64,000 nt of DNA from Candidatus Lindowbacteria bacterium RIFCSPLOWO2_12_FULL_62_27 (GCA_001784175.1 MFPR01000043.1:124001-188000), one strand, 5' to 3'. Counted from the stretch's first letter, positions 23,677 through 32,443 are shown. The notes: a model not told the origin generated them from the letters alone. A program made the numbers and translations.

Positions 23677-24435
23677 TTAATCCAGCAGATGGACCCGCAC
23701 GGGTCGCCGCCCGTAGGCCCGGGCTTCCTCGTGCGTGTCAAAGCACAAATCAATTTTCCGCCCGCGAATGGCGCCGCCCACGTCGCAGGCGATCGCGTAG
23801 CCGTAGCCTTCCACAAAAATCCGGCTCCCCAGCGGGATCACCCGCGGGTCCACGGCCGCAACGCCGTATCCAGCCTTAAGCCCGATGGCCGTGATCCCGT
23901 CTTTATAGGGCCAGCAGTCGCGGATGTCCGGCGAATAGGCGGTGGCGGTCAGGAGGAATGATTTGAGATGGGGGGTCGGTTTTCCTTCGCCGACCAACAC
24001 GACATCGCGGGCCGCGCGCTCACCGCGCCCGCTGAAAATCTTCACGCGCTTGCCGGCGGGAATCCTTCGGCTGAATATTAATTTTTCGTCGACCGGTTGG
24101 TCCGCAAGGTTGGGCTGGTCCCGCCGGACCGCGTCCCGGTCGATGCGAACGGTCACATCCGCGCGGATCGCGGTCGACAGCGGCGGCGTCACGCGGTCCA
24201 GCCGCGAAATCCAGATGCGGCTCTCCAGCAGGCGCTGCTGAAGCGTCATCGGTTCCGACAGGAGATTCACGGAACGGTCGCCGTCCAGGATCCTCACCGT
24301 GTACAGAGTCTCGGCGGGCGGCCGGGAGGCCATGAGGACAAAGGAAACCATCGATATCCCCAACGCCAGCCCGGTTCGGCGAACCGGTCTCTTGAGTTTT
24401 ACGGCGAACCTGAAAAACCCCTCCACCTTCCTCAC
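23677..24435 (-). CDS. 3D-domain (RpfB/YabE-like) secreted protein
   Basis: LLTATAYSPDIRDCWPYKDGITAIGLKAGYGVAAVDPRVIPLGSRIFVEGYGYAIACDVGGAIRGRKIDLCFDT; GTG start 24435. Confidence 0.85.
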   Translation of the reverse strand: MRKVEGFFRFAVKLKRPVRRTGLALGISMVSFVLMASRPPAETLYTVRILDGDRSVNLLSEPMTLQQRLLESRIWISRLDRVTPPLSTAIRADVTVRIDRDAVRRDQPNLADQPVDEKLIFSRRIPAGKRVKIFSGRGERAARDVVLVGEGKPTPHLKSFLLTATAYSPDIRDCWPYKDGITAIGLKAGYGVAAVDPRVIPLGSRIFVEGYGYAIACDVGGAIRGRKIDLCFDTHEEARAYGRRPVRVHLLD

Positions 24436-24537
24436 CCCTTTCCGCCGGCTGCGCCTCACCGCAGCCGCATAACCACACAAGTGTCCCAAAGACGCCGAGA
24501 GCTTGTCAACCCGCCGGCGAAGAATTATTTTTCGGTG

Positions 24538-24567
24538 TTGACATTCCCCGAAGTCTGCCCTTACACT
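24538..24567 (+). promoter_or_regulatory. Promoter of patatin/NTE gene, leaderless configuration
   Basis: TTGACA-N18-TACACT, 7 nt before ATG 24575. Confidence 0.6.
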
Positions 24568-24574
24568 GAGTGGC

Positions 24575-26581
24575 ATGTTTGACCGAATCAGGCTTCTGAG
24601 GGAAATTCCCCTCTTTTCGGATCTGGGCTGGTGGGACATCCGGCGCATCGCGGAGAAGGCGGTGCTCGAAAGTTACCAGCGCGGCAAGACCGTCATCTCG
24701 GAGGGACAGCGTGGCTCCGCGTTTTACGTGGTCCTGTCCGGCCGCTGCAGGATTTTCACGAAGGTGAAGACGGGCTTGGAGCGCACGTTCGGGTATCTCC
24801 GGCGCGGAGACGCCTTCGGCGAGGTGTCGCTCCTGACGGGCGAGGACTACTGGGCGACCGTCGCGGTGACGAACGACGCGGTGCTGCTCAAAATCGAGAA
24901 AAGCGATTTCGACCAGCTCCTCCAGAAAAATACCAAGCTCGCCATCAAGTTCGGCGAAAACATCGGCCGCCAGCTCCAGAGCGTCCGCCTCAGCCAGAAG
25001 GAGGCCAAATGGTCCCGGCTGATCGCGGCGTACAGCCCGGGTCTTGCGGACGTGCGCGCGCTGTTTTCGTCGAGCATGGCGGCGAGCCTCGCCCAGGAAA
25101 CGCGGGAGCCCGTCTGCCTGATCGAACTGCGCACCGCCGGCGAGTCGATGCGGACCATGAGCGAGCTGGAGGAGGTCTTGTCCCATGGGGGCCGCGGCGC
25201 GCCCTTTCAGAACGTGTTCCGCCGCCATCCCACCGGATATCACGTGTTGACGCTCCGGATCGACGACGACGCGCGCGGCGAGCGGATTTTTTCCGACCTG
25301 CTCGACCATCTCATCCGCACGTTCAACTACACGGTCATCGACCTGCCCATCACGGTCGGCCGGACGGTCAGCCGGATCATTTCCCAGTGCGACCGGCTGT
25401 ATCTTCTGTCGGACGGCGCGGACGAGGCGCTGAAGACGGCGGCGCAGGTGGCGGAGAGTTTCCGCCGGGAATTTTTGCTGAAACCGGACGATCTGAAAAT
25501 CGTCCTGTGCAACATGGACCACACCGCGCGGCGCAACCTGTCGAGTTTCGAAACCCGGCTGGGCCATCCGGTCGAGGCCGCGTTCGACGCGCTGCCGGAC
25601 AGCGCCCGGAAAATCGGCGCCGACGAGCAGCCCTACGTCCTGGCCCAGCCGACCACGCCCTTCGGCCGCGCGGTCCGGCACCTGGCGCGGGGGCTGTCGA
25701 ACCGGCTGGTGGGATTGGCGCTGGGCGTGGGGGCCGCGCGGGGCCTCGCGCACATCGGGGTGATCCGCGCGCTGGAGCGGGAGAACATCCTGATCGACAT
25801 GATCGGCGGCTCGAGCATGGGCGCCTTCATCGGCGCCATCTGGGCCGTGGGAAAAAACTCGTTCGAGATGGAGGAGATCGCGAACCGCAACCGCGGCCTT
25901 CACGCGTTTTTCAAAAACCTGCTCGATATCAACGTCGGCATGGGATTCAAAAAGGGCGGGTTCATGAAAGGCCAGAAAGCGGCCGCGTTCCTCCACAGCG
26001 TCATCGGCGACGCCAATTTCTCCGATACCCTCCTTCCCATCAAAATCATGGCGACCGACATCAACAGCTACCGCGAGGTCCTCTTCCAGGACGGCAAACT
26101 GGTCGACGCGGTCCGGGCCTCCATCGCGATCCCCGGGATTTTCGAGCCGGTCCGCACCAAGGACTGGATTCTGGTCGACGGCGGCATCCTCAATCCCCTC
26201 CCCATCCTGCCGCTGTCGCGGTCCGGCGTGTCCAAGATCATCGCGGTCAACCCCCTGCCCGGCCCCGAGGACATGCCGACCGGAGGAAAATTCGCGCCGA
26301 GGAGCGCGAATTTCGCCGGGCTGACCTGGGGCGAGCGGATGTTCAAGAAACTGGCGCGGAGATTCAGCGGGAACCTGTTCGACATCATCATGAGCGCGAC
26401 CCAGATCATGGAGTATGTGCTGGCCGAGAGCGTCAAGGACGAGGCCGACGTGGTGATCCGGCCGGTCCTCCGGGACGCCGCGTGGTTCGAGTTCAACGAG
26501 CCGTCCAAATACATCACGCTTGGGATGGAGGAGACCGAGAAGGCGGTCCCCGAAATCAAACAGCTCCTCGCCGGAGGATGA
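24575..26581 (+). CDS. NTE/patatin-like phospholipase with N-terminal cNMP-binding domain
   Basis: cNMP cassette GDAFGEVSLLTG; GAARGLAHIGVIRALE, GGSSMG nucleophile elbow, VDGGILNPLP. Confidence 0.92.
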   Translation: MFDRIRLLREIPLFSDLGWWDIRRIAEKAVLESYQRGKTVISEGQRGSAFYVVLSGRCRIFTKVKTGLERTFGYLRRGDAFGEVSLLTGEDYWATVAVTNDAVLLKIEKSDFDQLLQKNTKLAIKFGENIGRQLQSVRLSQKEAKWSRLIAAYSPGLADVRALFSSSMAASLAQETREPVCLIELRTAGESMRTMSELEEVLSHGGRGAPFQNVFRRHPTGYHVLTLRIDDDARGERIFSDLLDHLIRTFNYTVIDLPITVGRTVSRIISQCDRLYLLSDGADEALKTAAQVAESFRREFLLKPDDLKIVLCNMDHTARRNLSSFETRLGHPVEAAFDALPDSARKIGADEQPYVLAQPTTPFGRAVRHLARGLSNRLVGLALGVGAARGLAHIGVIRALERENILIDMIGGSSMGAFIGAIWAVGKNSFEMEEIANRNRGLHAFFKNLLDINVGMGFKKGGFMKGQKAAAFLHSVIGDANFSDTLLPIKIMATDINSYREVLFQDGKLVDAVRASIAIPGIFEPVRTKDWILVDGGILNPLPILPLSRSGVSKIIAVNPLPGPEDMPTGGKFAPRSANFAGLTWGERMFKKLARRFSGNLFDIIMSATQIMEYVLAESVKDEADVVIRPVLRDAAWFEFNEPSKYITLGMEETEKAVPEIKQLLAGG

Positions 26582-26582
26582 G

Positions 26583-27011
26583 ATGACGCACGCGGAAGAA
26601 CTCGGGCTGGTGGTGGCCGGCGTTGTGTTCCTCACGATCCTGGCGGTGTTCTTGACGTATTGGTACGAATCGCGGCTGGCGGCAAAGGCCGCCCTCATGC
26701 CGCTCGATCCGTCCCAGAAGAATCTCGAAAAGTGGCGGCGGAAACTCGGGATCGATTTCGATCCCAAAAACCCCCGCGATCCCGTCGCGGCCCTCATCGC
26801 GGCCGGCGAATATTTCCGCCTGCCCGGATGCGAACCCGGCGGGCCCTACTATGAGGAAACGTTCCAGCGGGTCCTCCACATGATGGAGGACCTCGTGCCG
26901 CAGGATCGGCTCAACTTCTGGATCGACCAGGTCTACCGACTCTACGGCAGTCAGATGCTCCGGACCAGTTACAAGCCGAAACACGAGGAGGGGAAGACCG
27001 ACAGGAAATGA
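26583..27011 (+). CDS. Hypothetical single-TM protein
   Basis: MTHAEELGLVVAGVVFLTILAVFLTYWY; coupled to following gene. Confidence 0.65.
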   Translation: MTHAEELGLVVAGVVFLTILAVFLTYWYESRLAAKAALMPLDPSQKNLEKWRRKLGIDFDPKNPRDPVAALIAAGEYFRLPGCEPGGPYYEETFQRVLHMMEDLVPQDRLNFWIDQVYRLYGSQMLRTSYKPKHEEGKTDRK

Positions 27012-28474
27012 ATTCCAATCACCGGCGGGTTCCGCCGCTCGGGGTGGTCCGCGATGTCGTGCACAACTACATCCCGTTCACCGTTTCGGCCGGGTCGCTG
27101 CGGTCGGACGTCAGCGAGAAGACGATCATCGACAGCGAGTGGGTCCAGAGGCTCCGGAAAATTTTCCAGGTCCAGTCCGGATGGCTCGTCTACCCCTGCG
27201 CGGTCCACACGCGGTTCAGCCACGCCCTCGGCGCCATGCACCTCGCCGGCCGGATGGCCGGGCGGCTCTATGACGATTTCAAGTCCGCGTTCCCCGGAGC
27301 GCCGGTCCCGGAAAAAAATCATGTGGTGGAGGTCTTCCGCCTCGCGGGGCTCCTCCACGACGTCGGGCACGGGCCGCTGTGTCACGTCATGGACGACGTG
27401 TATACGCACAAATATTACCGCAAGACCCACGAGGACATTTCGGCGCGGATCATCGAACGGCGGCTCGGCGAGATGATCTCGAAACTCCGCTGGTCCCCGG
27501 TCGGTCCCTTTGAAACGCCCATCGACCCGAAAACGGTGATCCGGTTCATCAAGCAGCCCCGCAAAATGACCGGCGCGCCCGTCTGGGAACAGGTCTTCGC
27601 CAAAATAATGCTCGGTGTCGCCAGCGCCGACGCCATGGATTTCCTACTCCGCGACCGCGCCTTCTCGGGGGCCCGGGAGATCGGCGAAATCGACTGCACG
27701 CGCATCGTGTCGGAACTCCGCGTCACCCGGCAAGGCCTCACGCTCACCAAGGCGGGCCTGCCGGCGTTCCGGAGTTTCCTGCAGGCCCGGTTCGCCGCGT
27801 TTAGGCACATCTATTATCACGAAAAAAAAGTGTTGTTCGACATGGCGTTCGGCGAGCTTCTCGAAAAAGTGCTCCGGATCCGGCGGTTCGGGGACCCGAC
27901 CAAACACCTCAAGCGGTTTTTGAACCTCACCGATTTTTTTCTCCACGTCGACGTTCCTCAATGGCAGTACGGCCAGAACCGGGTGCGCCGGTCGATCGGA
28001 AAACTCTGGAATGACATGCTGGCCGAGCGCGTGGTGCCGTACGTGAAGGTGTACGAAGTCGAGCGGGTCTACAAGTCGTCTTCTGACGTGTCGTCGACGA
28101 TCGAGAAGGGGATTCTGGAAAAGGACCTCGAGCTGCGGTTTCCACGGGAGTCCGGCGTCCGGCCCGTCGTCAGCCGCGTCGACATCCGGCCCGCTTACAC
28201 GTTTCTCGAGTACACCAGCGAGGAGGACTTCCGGCAGTACGACAACCTCAAATCGCTCGCCCTCCTGGACGAACCCGGCGGCGAGTTCTGCGGGCCCTTC
28301 GGCAACGCCGCCCTCGACGACGTCCCGATGCGCTACGAGGTCGTCCGCGTCTATGCGCCGGCCGGCGCGCGGCTCCGGCGGCCCGAGGCCGTGGCGCCAA
28401 CCCAGATGGGCCTGCCGCTCGACGGCGGGTATCCGGACGAATCGGCGGTGCGGGAAAGTATTACGAGTATGTGA
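27008..28474 (+). CDS. HD-domain phosphohydrolase (dNTPase-like)
   Basis: HTRFSHALGAMHLAGRMA, LLHDVGHGPLCHVMD. Confidence 0.9.
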   Translation: MNSNHRRVPPLGVVRDVVHNYIPFTVSAGSLRSDVSEKTIIDSEWVQRLRKIFQVQSGWLVYPCAVHTRFSHALGAMHLAGRMAGRLYDDFKSAFPGAPVPEKNHVVEVFRLAGLLHDVGHGPLCHVMDDVYTHKYYRKTHEDISARIIERRLGEMISKLRWSPVGPFETPIDPKTVIRFIKQPRKMTGAPVWEQVFAKIMLGVASADAMDFLLRDRAFSGAREIGEIDCTRIVSELRVTRQGLTLTKAGLPAFRSFLQARFAAFRHIYYHEKKVLFDMAFGELLEKVLRIRRFGDPTKHLKRFLNLTDFFLHVDVPQWQYGQNRVRRSIGKLWNDMLAERVVPYVKVYEVERVYKSSSDVSSTIEKGILEKDLELRFPRESGVRPVVSRVDIRPAYTFLEYTSEEDFRQYDNLKSLALLDEPGGEFCGPFGNAALDDVPMRYEVVRVYAPAGARLRRPEAVAPTQMGLPLDGGYPDESAVRESITSM

Positions 28475-28478
28475 GGCC

Positions 28479-30191
28479 TTATTTTCTGACCAGCAGGTTT
28501 TCGATCACCAGCGCGTCCATGCCTGACCGCGCAAACGTCCGGTAGGCGTTTTCCGGCGTGCAGACGATCGGCTCGCCTTTGAGATTGAACGATGTGTTGA
28601 GCACCGCGGGCACGCCGCCGGCCTGGCCGAACCGGCGGATCAGCTCGTGGTACCTCGGGCTTTCCTCGCGGTAGACGCACTGCAGGCGGCCGCTCCCGTC
28701 CACGTGCGTGATCGCGGGCAGGCGGTCCCGCGCCGATTCGCGCACCGGCACGACATAGAGCATGAACCGCGCCGGATGGTGGGCCGCCGGGTTGGGAAGT
28801 TCGAAATAGGTTTCGGCCGATTCGACCAGCACGCTCGGCGCGAACGGCCGGAACGCTTCACGGAACTTGATGCTCCGGTTCACCACGTCCTTCATCTCCG
28901 GCCGACGCGGGTCGGCGAGGATCGACCGATGGCCCAGCGCCCTCGGTCCCCATTCGCTCTCGCCTTCCATCCAGCCCACCACTTTTCCGGCCATCAAAAA
29001 CTCCACCACACGGTCCAGGAGCGCGCCGTTCGGATCGGAAAATGTTTCGTATCGGATTCCTTCGCTGTCGAAAAAGGCTTTTGCATCCGCCGCCGAATAC
29101 GACGGCCCGAGATGCGCGTGATTCATGACGTAACGCTCTTTCCCCCCGAGCAGCGCGCGGTAGGCGTAGAGCGCGGCGCCGACGGCCCCGCCGGCGTCGC
29201 CGGCGGCCGGCTGGATGTAGACGTCGTCGAATCCGGACTGAAACCGGATCTTGGCGTTCGCGACGGAATTGAGCGCGACGCCGCCGGCCATGCAGAGGTT
29301 GCGCATTCCGGTTTTGGCGTGGAGAGACCGCGCGATTTTGATGAGAATCTCCTCCGTCACCACCTGGATGCTGGCGGCCATGTCCGCGTAATAGGGGTCG
29401 AGCGTCTTGTCGACCGTCTTCGGATCGCGCGGGGTCCCGAAGACATCGAGAAATTTCCGGCTGTAGCTCGTGTCGTGCGTGCGATGGAACGCGAAGTAGT
29501 CCAGATCGAGCCAGAACGATCCGTCGTTCTGGATTTTGACCACCTTGTAAATCTTGTCCACGTATTTCGGTTGCCCGTAGGGCGCCATCCCCATGACTTT
29601 GTATTCGCCTTCGTTCACCTCGAACCCGAGAAAGGCGGTGAAGGTACTGTAGAGAAGGCCGAGGGAGTGGGGAAAGCGGATCTCCTCGTTCAGACGGATA
29701 TCGGCGCCGCGCGCGACGCCGGTGGTCGTCGTCGTCCACTCCCCGACGCCGTCCACGGTGAGGATCGCCGTCTCGTCAAAGGGCGAGCAGAAGTAGGCGC
29801 TGGCCGCGTGCGACAGGTGGTGCTCCACGTACAGGATCTCGCCGTCGTACCGCAGATGCTCCCGGATGATCGCCTCCATCCAGAGCTTTTCGCCCAGCCA
29901 CGTCGTCATCGCGCGGGCGAATAGGCCGGAACTGCGGGGAAACGTCGCCAGGTTCATTCTGACGATCCGCTCGAATTTCGTGAACGGCTTTTCGTAGAAT
30001 ACGACATGGTCGATGTCGCGGATGGTCAGCCCGGCCTTCCGCAAGCACCACTGCGCGGCGCGCGCCGGAAATCCCGAATCGTGTTTCTTGCGCGACAGCC
30101 GTTCCTCCTCGGTCGCCGCGACGAGCCGCCCGTCTTGGACGAGGGCGGCGGCGGCGTCGTGATAAAAACAGGACAGACCGAGAATGTTCAT
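28479..30191 (-). CDS. Carbamoyltransferase (NodU/HypF-like Kae1 fold)
   Basis: MNILGLSCFYHDAAAALVQDGRLVAATEEERLSRKKHDSGFP; NLCMAGGVALNSVAN; ESEWGPRALGHRSILADPR. Confidence 0.95.
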   Translation of the reverse strand: MNILGLSCFYHDAAAALVQDGRLVAATEEERLSRKKHDSGFPARAAQWCLRKAGLTIRDIDHVVFYEKPFTKFERIVRMNLATFPRSSGLFARAMTTWLGEKLWMEAIIREHLRYDGEILYVEHHLSHAASAYFCSPFDETAILTVDGVGEWTTTTTGVARGADIRLNEEIRFPHSLGLLYSTFTAFLGFEVNEGEYKVMGMAPYGQPKYVDKIYKVVKIQNDGSFWLDLDYFAFHRTHDTSYSRKFLDVFGTPRDPKTVDKTLDPYYADMAASIQVVTEEILIKIARSLHAKTGMRNLCMAGGVALNSVANAKIRFQSGFDDVYIQPAAGDAGGAVGAALYAYRALLGGKERYVMNHAHLGPSYSAADAKAFFDSEGIRYETFSDPNGALLDRVVEFLMAGKVVGWMEGESEWGPRALGHRSILADPRRPEMKDVVNRSIKFREAFRPFAPSVLVESAETYFELPNPAAHHPARFMLYVVPVRESARDRLPAITHVDGSGRLQCVYREESPRYHELIRRFGQAGGVPAVLNTSFNLKGEPIVCTPENAYRTFARSGMDALVIENLLVRK

Positions 30192-30194
30192 GCC

Positions 30195-30434
30195 TTAATA
30201 CGGATGGGCCGCCGTCTCCCGCGTCTCCGTCACCCTCGATCGCGGCACAAAAAAACTGCCGGCCCCGCCGGCCCGCCGGCGCAGCGGGTCGGACAGGAGG
30301 CGCGTGAAAAGCGCGAAGGGGCAGAAGACGGTGAAGTAAAACGCGTAGAGGAGGACCATGAGGAGAAGGGTCCCGCCCTTCATGGAGATTTCGATCCAGC
30401 GCTGCCATGCGCCGCTTTTTGCGCCCTCGTTCAT
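30195..30434 (-). CDS. Small membrane protein upstream of carbamoyltransferase (SxtJ-like position)
   Basis: One strong TM; 3-nt gap to carbamoyltransferase; promoter directly upstream. Confidence 0.55.
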   Translation of the reverse strand: MNEGAKSGAWQRWIEISMKGGTLLLMVLLYAFYFTVFCPFALFTRLLSDPLRRRAGGAGSFFVPRSRVTETRETAAHPY

Positions 30435-30440
30435 GCGTGT

Positions 30441-30501
30441 GCTTTATCCCATCCGGACGCCGGTGTCAATGTTGACAAAGGGGGGGCGCGCGGCGTAGGA
30501 T
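30441..30501. promoter_or_regulatory. Back-to-back divergent promoters
   Basis: TGTCAA-TG-TTGACA at 30464-30477; plus -10 TAGGAT 30496-30501; minus -10 TAAAGC (30446-30441). Confidence 0.6.
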
Positions 30502-30508
30502 TCACCTC

Positions 30509-30718
30509 ATGGAAACTCCCGAATCGCCGGCGGAAGGCCCGGGCGTCAGAGAAAAATTCGGTCGGCGCCTCGGCATTTTCCGGTCGCTGCTCTCGTTCCT
30601 CTGGAAAGAGAAACTCTGGTGGATGATCCCCATGATCGTCGTCCTGGGCCTTTTGGCCCTCCTCGTCGGCTCCGTTTCCATGTCCGGCCTCGCCCCGTTC
30701 GTGTACGTGCTGTTCTAG
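30509..30718 (+). CDS. DUF5989-like small membrane protein
   Basis: LLSFLWKEKLWWMIPMIVVLGLLALLVGSVSMSGLAPFVYVLF matches the DUF5989 pattern (KxWWLxPxxxxL...APFxYxLF). Confidence 0.75.
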   Translation: METPESPAEGPGVREKFGRRLGIFRSLLSFLWKEKLWWMIPMIVVLGLLALLVGSVSMSGLAPFVYVLF

Positions 30719-30843
30719 TGTAGAGTTGGTCGCCGTCACAACCCGCAACACTCTATCAGCCAGTCTGCGTATAGATCGGTGTCGTTTCGAAAGCCAAAAT
30801 AATCCCATCGGATGTCATTCTCGTATATCCCTTGCGCGCCTGC

Positions 30844-30882
30844 GTCGTCCGGGGCCCGTCGTCCGGGGCCTCGTCCGGGGCC
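30844..30882. repeat. Short tandem repeat, 3 units of GTCGTCCGGGGCC-type
   Basis: gtcgtccggggccc/gtcgtccggggcc/tcgtccggggcc directly abutting the left IR. Confidence 0.75.
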
Positions 30883-31898
30883 AGACCGTAAGTTGTTAAG
30901 TTGTTCTCTATCTTTTCTAATGTCAGAAGGATATAATACGGCAAATGGAGAGACCAAGGCGAATACGGGTTCCTGAGTTTTACTTCCATGTGACTGCGCG
31001 AGGTAACAACCGACAGCGGATATTTCGGACTGACGCCGACAAGATGGATTACCTTCAGCGACTGGCCAAAGTACTTCCTTCCTTTCAGATTCGGCTCCTA
31101 GTTTACTGCCTGATGACAAACCATCTTCATCTGTTGGTTCAAGATGCTCGTGGCGGGGGCCTGCCATTCGCCATGCAAAAGATCCAGGGTGGATTCGCCC
31201 AAGCTTGGAATCGACGGCGTCGAAGGTCAGGACATGTTTGGGGCGAGCGTTACTATCCGGAGCCGGTGGAATCCGACGAACACCTCATCGGGGGGTCTCT
31301 CTACATGCATACCAACCCGAACGAGGCCGGCATGGTCACGGATGCGAGGGCGTATCGATGGAGCAGCGTGGGAGCTTATACGAGCGGACATTCGGATATC
31401 CCGGTATCGACCGATCTGATTCTTGAACTTTGCGGCGGGCCACGCCGTTACGCGGAATTGCTCAAGGACTCTCAGAGCGCGGCCTACACGAATTCTGGAG
31501 GAGAACATCTGCCCGACGCGACGAAAATTCGGAATCTCTGGACGGCTGGTTCTCCACCGTTTCGCGAACGCGCCGAATCCCTGCTCGAACGCCGTGTCGA
31601 GCGCAGATCGTTCAATCGGCGACCCCGGGGGAAGGGCCTCGATCAGATCATTGCAGAAGTTTGCAGGGAAAAGGACATCGGCGTGGAGGAATTGTCCGGC
31701 CCGAAACGGACCCGGCGAATTTCAGCCGCTAGATCACTTGTGTGCGCATTGGCCGAGCGGGAGGGTATCCCCGCTACCGAAGTCGCCGGCGAACTGCGCC
31801 TGACGAGGTCGGCTGTCACGCAGTTGGCCTCCAAGTCGCATATCGATCCCTTTGTAAGTATTCCGGTTGCGAAACAACTTAACAACTAACGGTCTGGC
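30880..31898 (+). mobile_element. RAYT element bounded by 26-bp inverted repeats
   Basis: IRs 30880-30905 (GCCAGACCGTAAGTTGTTAAGTTGTT) and 31873-31898 (AACAACTTAACAACTAACGGTCTGGC), 25/26 complementary, flank a Y1 transposase. Confidence 0.75.
30945..31889 (+). CDS. REP-associated tyrosine transposase (RAYT, IS200-like Y1 fold) with C-terminal DnaA-like HTH
   Basis: FYFHVTARGNNRQRIF, MTNHLHLLVQ (HUH), LYMHTNPNEAGMV catalytic Tyr region; -10 TATAAT 7 nt before ATG. Confidence 0.93.
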   Translation: MERPRRIRVPEFYFHVTARGNNRQRIFRTDADKMDYLQRLAKVLPSFQIRLLVYCLMTNHLHLLVQDARGGGLPFAMQKIQGGFAQAWNRRRRRSGHVWGERYYPEPVESDEHLIGGSLYMHTNPNEAGMVTDARAYRWSSVGAYTSGHSDIPVSTDLILELCGGPRRYAELLKDSQSAAYTNSGGEHLPDATKIRNLWTAGSPPFRERAESLLERRVERRSFNRRPRGKGLDQIIAEVCREKDIGVEELSGPKRTRRISAARSLVCALAEREGIPATEVAGELRLTRSAVTQLASKSHIDPFVSIPVAKQLNN

Positions 31899-31925
31899 GC
31901 TGACGGGCGGGCGCTGACGCCCGCC
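31896..31925. repeat. REP-like hairpin at right end of RAYT
   Basis: GGCGCTGACG direct repeat (31896-31905, 31910-31919) and hairpin GGCGGGC-gctgac-GCCCGCC (31906-31925). Confidence 0.65.
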
Positions 31926-32220
31926 TCGTCGGCTCCGTCTCCACGTTCCTCGCTTCCATCGCCGCGCATCGGAGTGCCATCCGGATTCCGTCCGTCTCCA
32001 ACGTTTCCATGGATCTCAACAAGGTTGTGTCGGAGGCCACCATCGGCCGTGTGCTGCCCAGAGCTTCCCGCGCCTGTTTCGTCCGAAGCCACTCGTCGAC
32101 GTTCAGCAGGCTTCGATATCCTGTCGCCGGCTGAACCGCGAGCGCCCGAACGATGGTTGAGGTCGGAATCTCCACAGCGGGTCCACGTCCGTCCCGTTGG
32201 ATCGATGCCCAGTGATGCAT
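31926..32220 (-). pseudogene. Truncated N-terminal fragment of a DDE-type transposase
   Basis: KFKMHHWASIQRDGR...YRSLLNVDEWLRTKQAREALGSTRPMVASDTTLLRSMETLETDGIRMALR; continuity lost at the RAYT REP-like hairpin. Confidence 0.45.
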
Positions 32221-32274
32221 CTTGAATTTCCTGTTGGCGAAATGGTTGTATGCTCTCAAATTTGCTGAGTGTGT

Positions 32275-32355
32275 TCCCCCTCCCGGACTTATTCTCCGGA
32301 ACTCCCAACTTTTTTCAAATATTTTTCGATTTTTCGGTTTCAACCGGGAGGGGGA
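32275..32355. repeat. Inverted repeat upstream of rpsB promoter
   Basis: TCCCCCTCCCGG (32275-32286) / CCGGGAGGGGGA (32344-32355), 12/12. Confidence 0.7.
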
Positions 32356-32408
32356 GTTTGCCTGCACCGTTTATTCGGGGCGTGGGTTCTGAAGGAAACG
32401 CCCGAACG

Positions 32409-32437
32409 TTGCATTTTCTCCAGTACCGAGATAGGAT
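32409..32437 (+). promoter_or_regulatory. rpsB promoter
   Basis: TTGCAT-N17-TAGGAT. Confidence 0.5.
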
Positions 32438-32443
32438 GCATGC

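Noticed and set aside
24506-26797. 763-aa ORF on - strand
   Set aside because: Antisense to the patatin/NTE gene; no domain signature.
30736-30850. Possible C-terminal remnant of the interrupted transposase left of the RAYT (GAQGIYENDIRWDYFGFRNDTDLYADWLIECCGL)
   Set aside because: Too short and not alignable by eye to the right-hand fragment; left unassigned.
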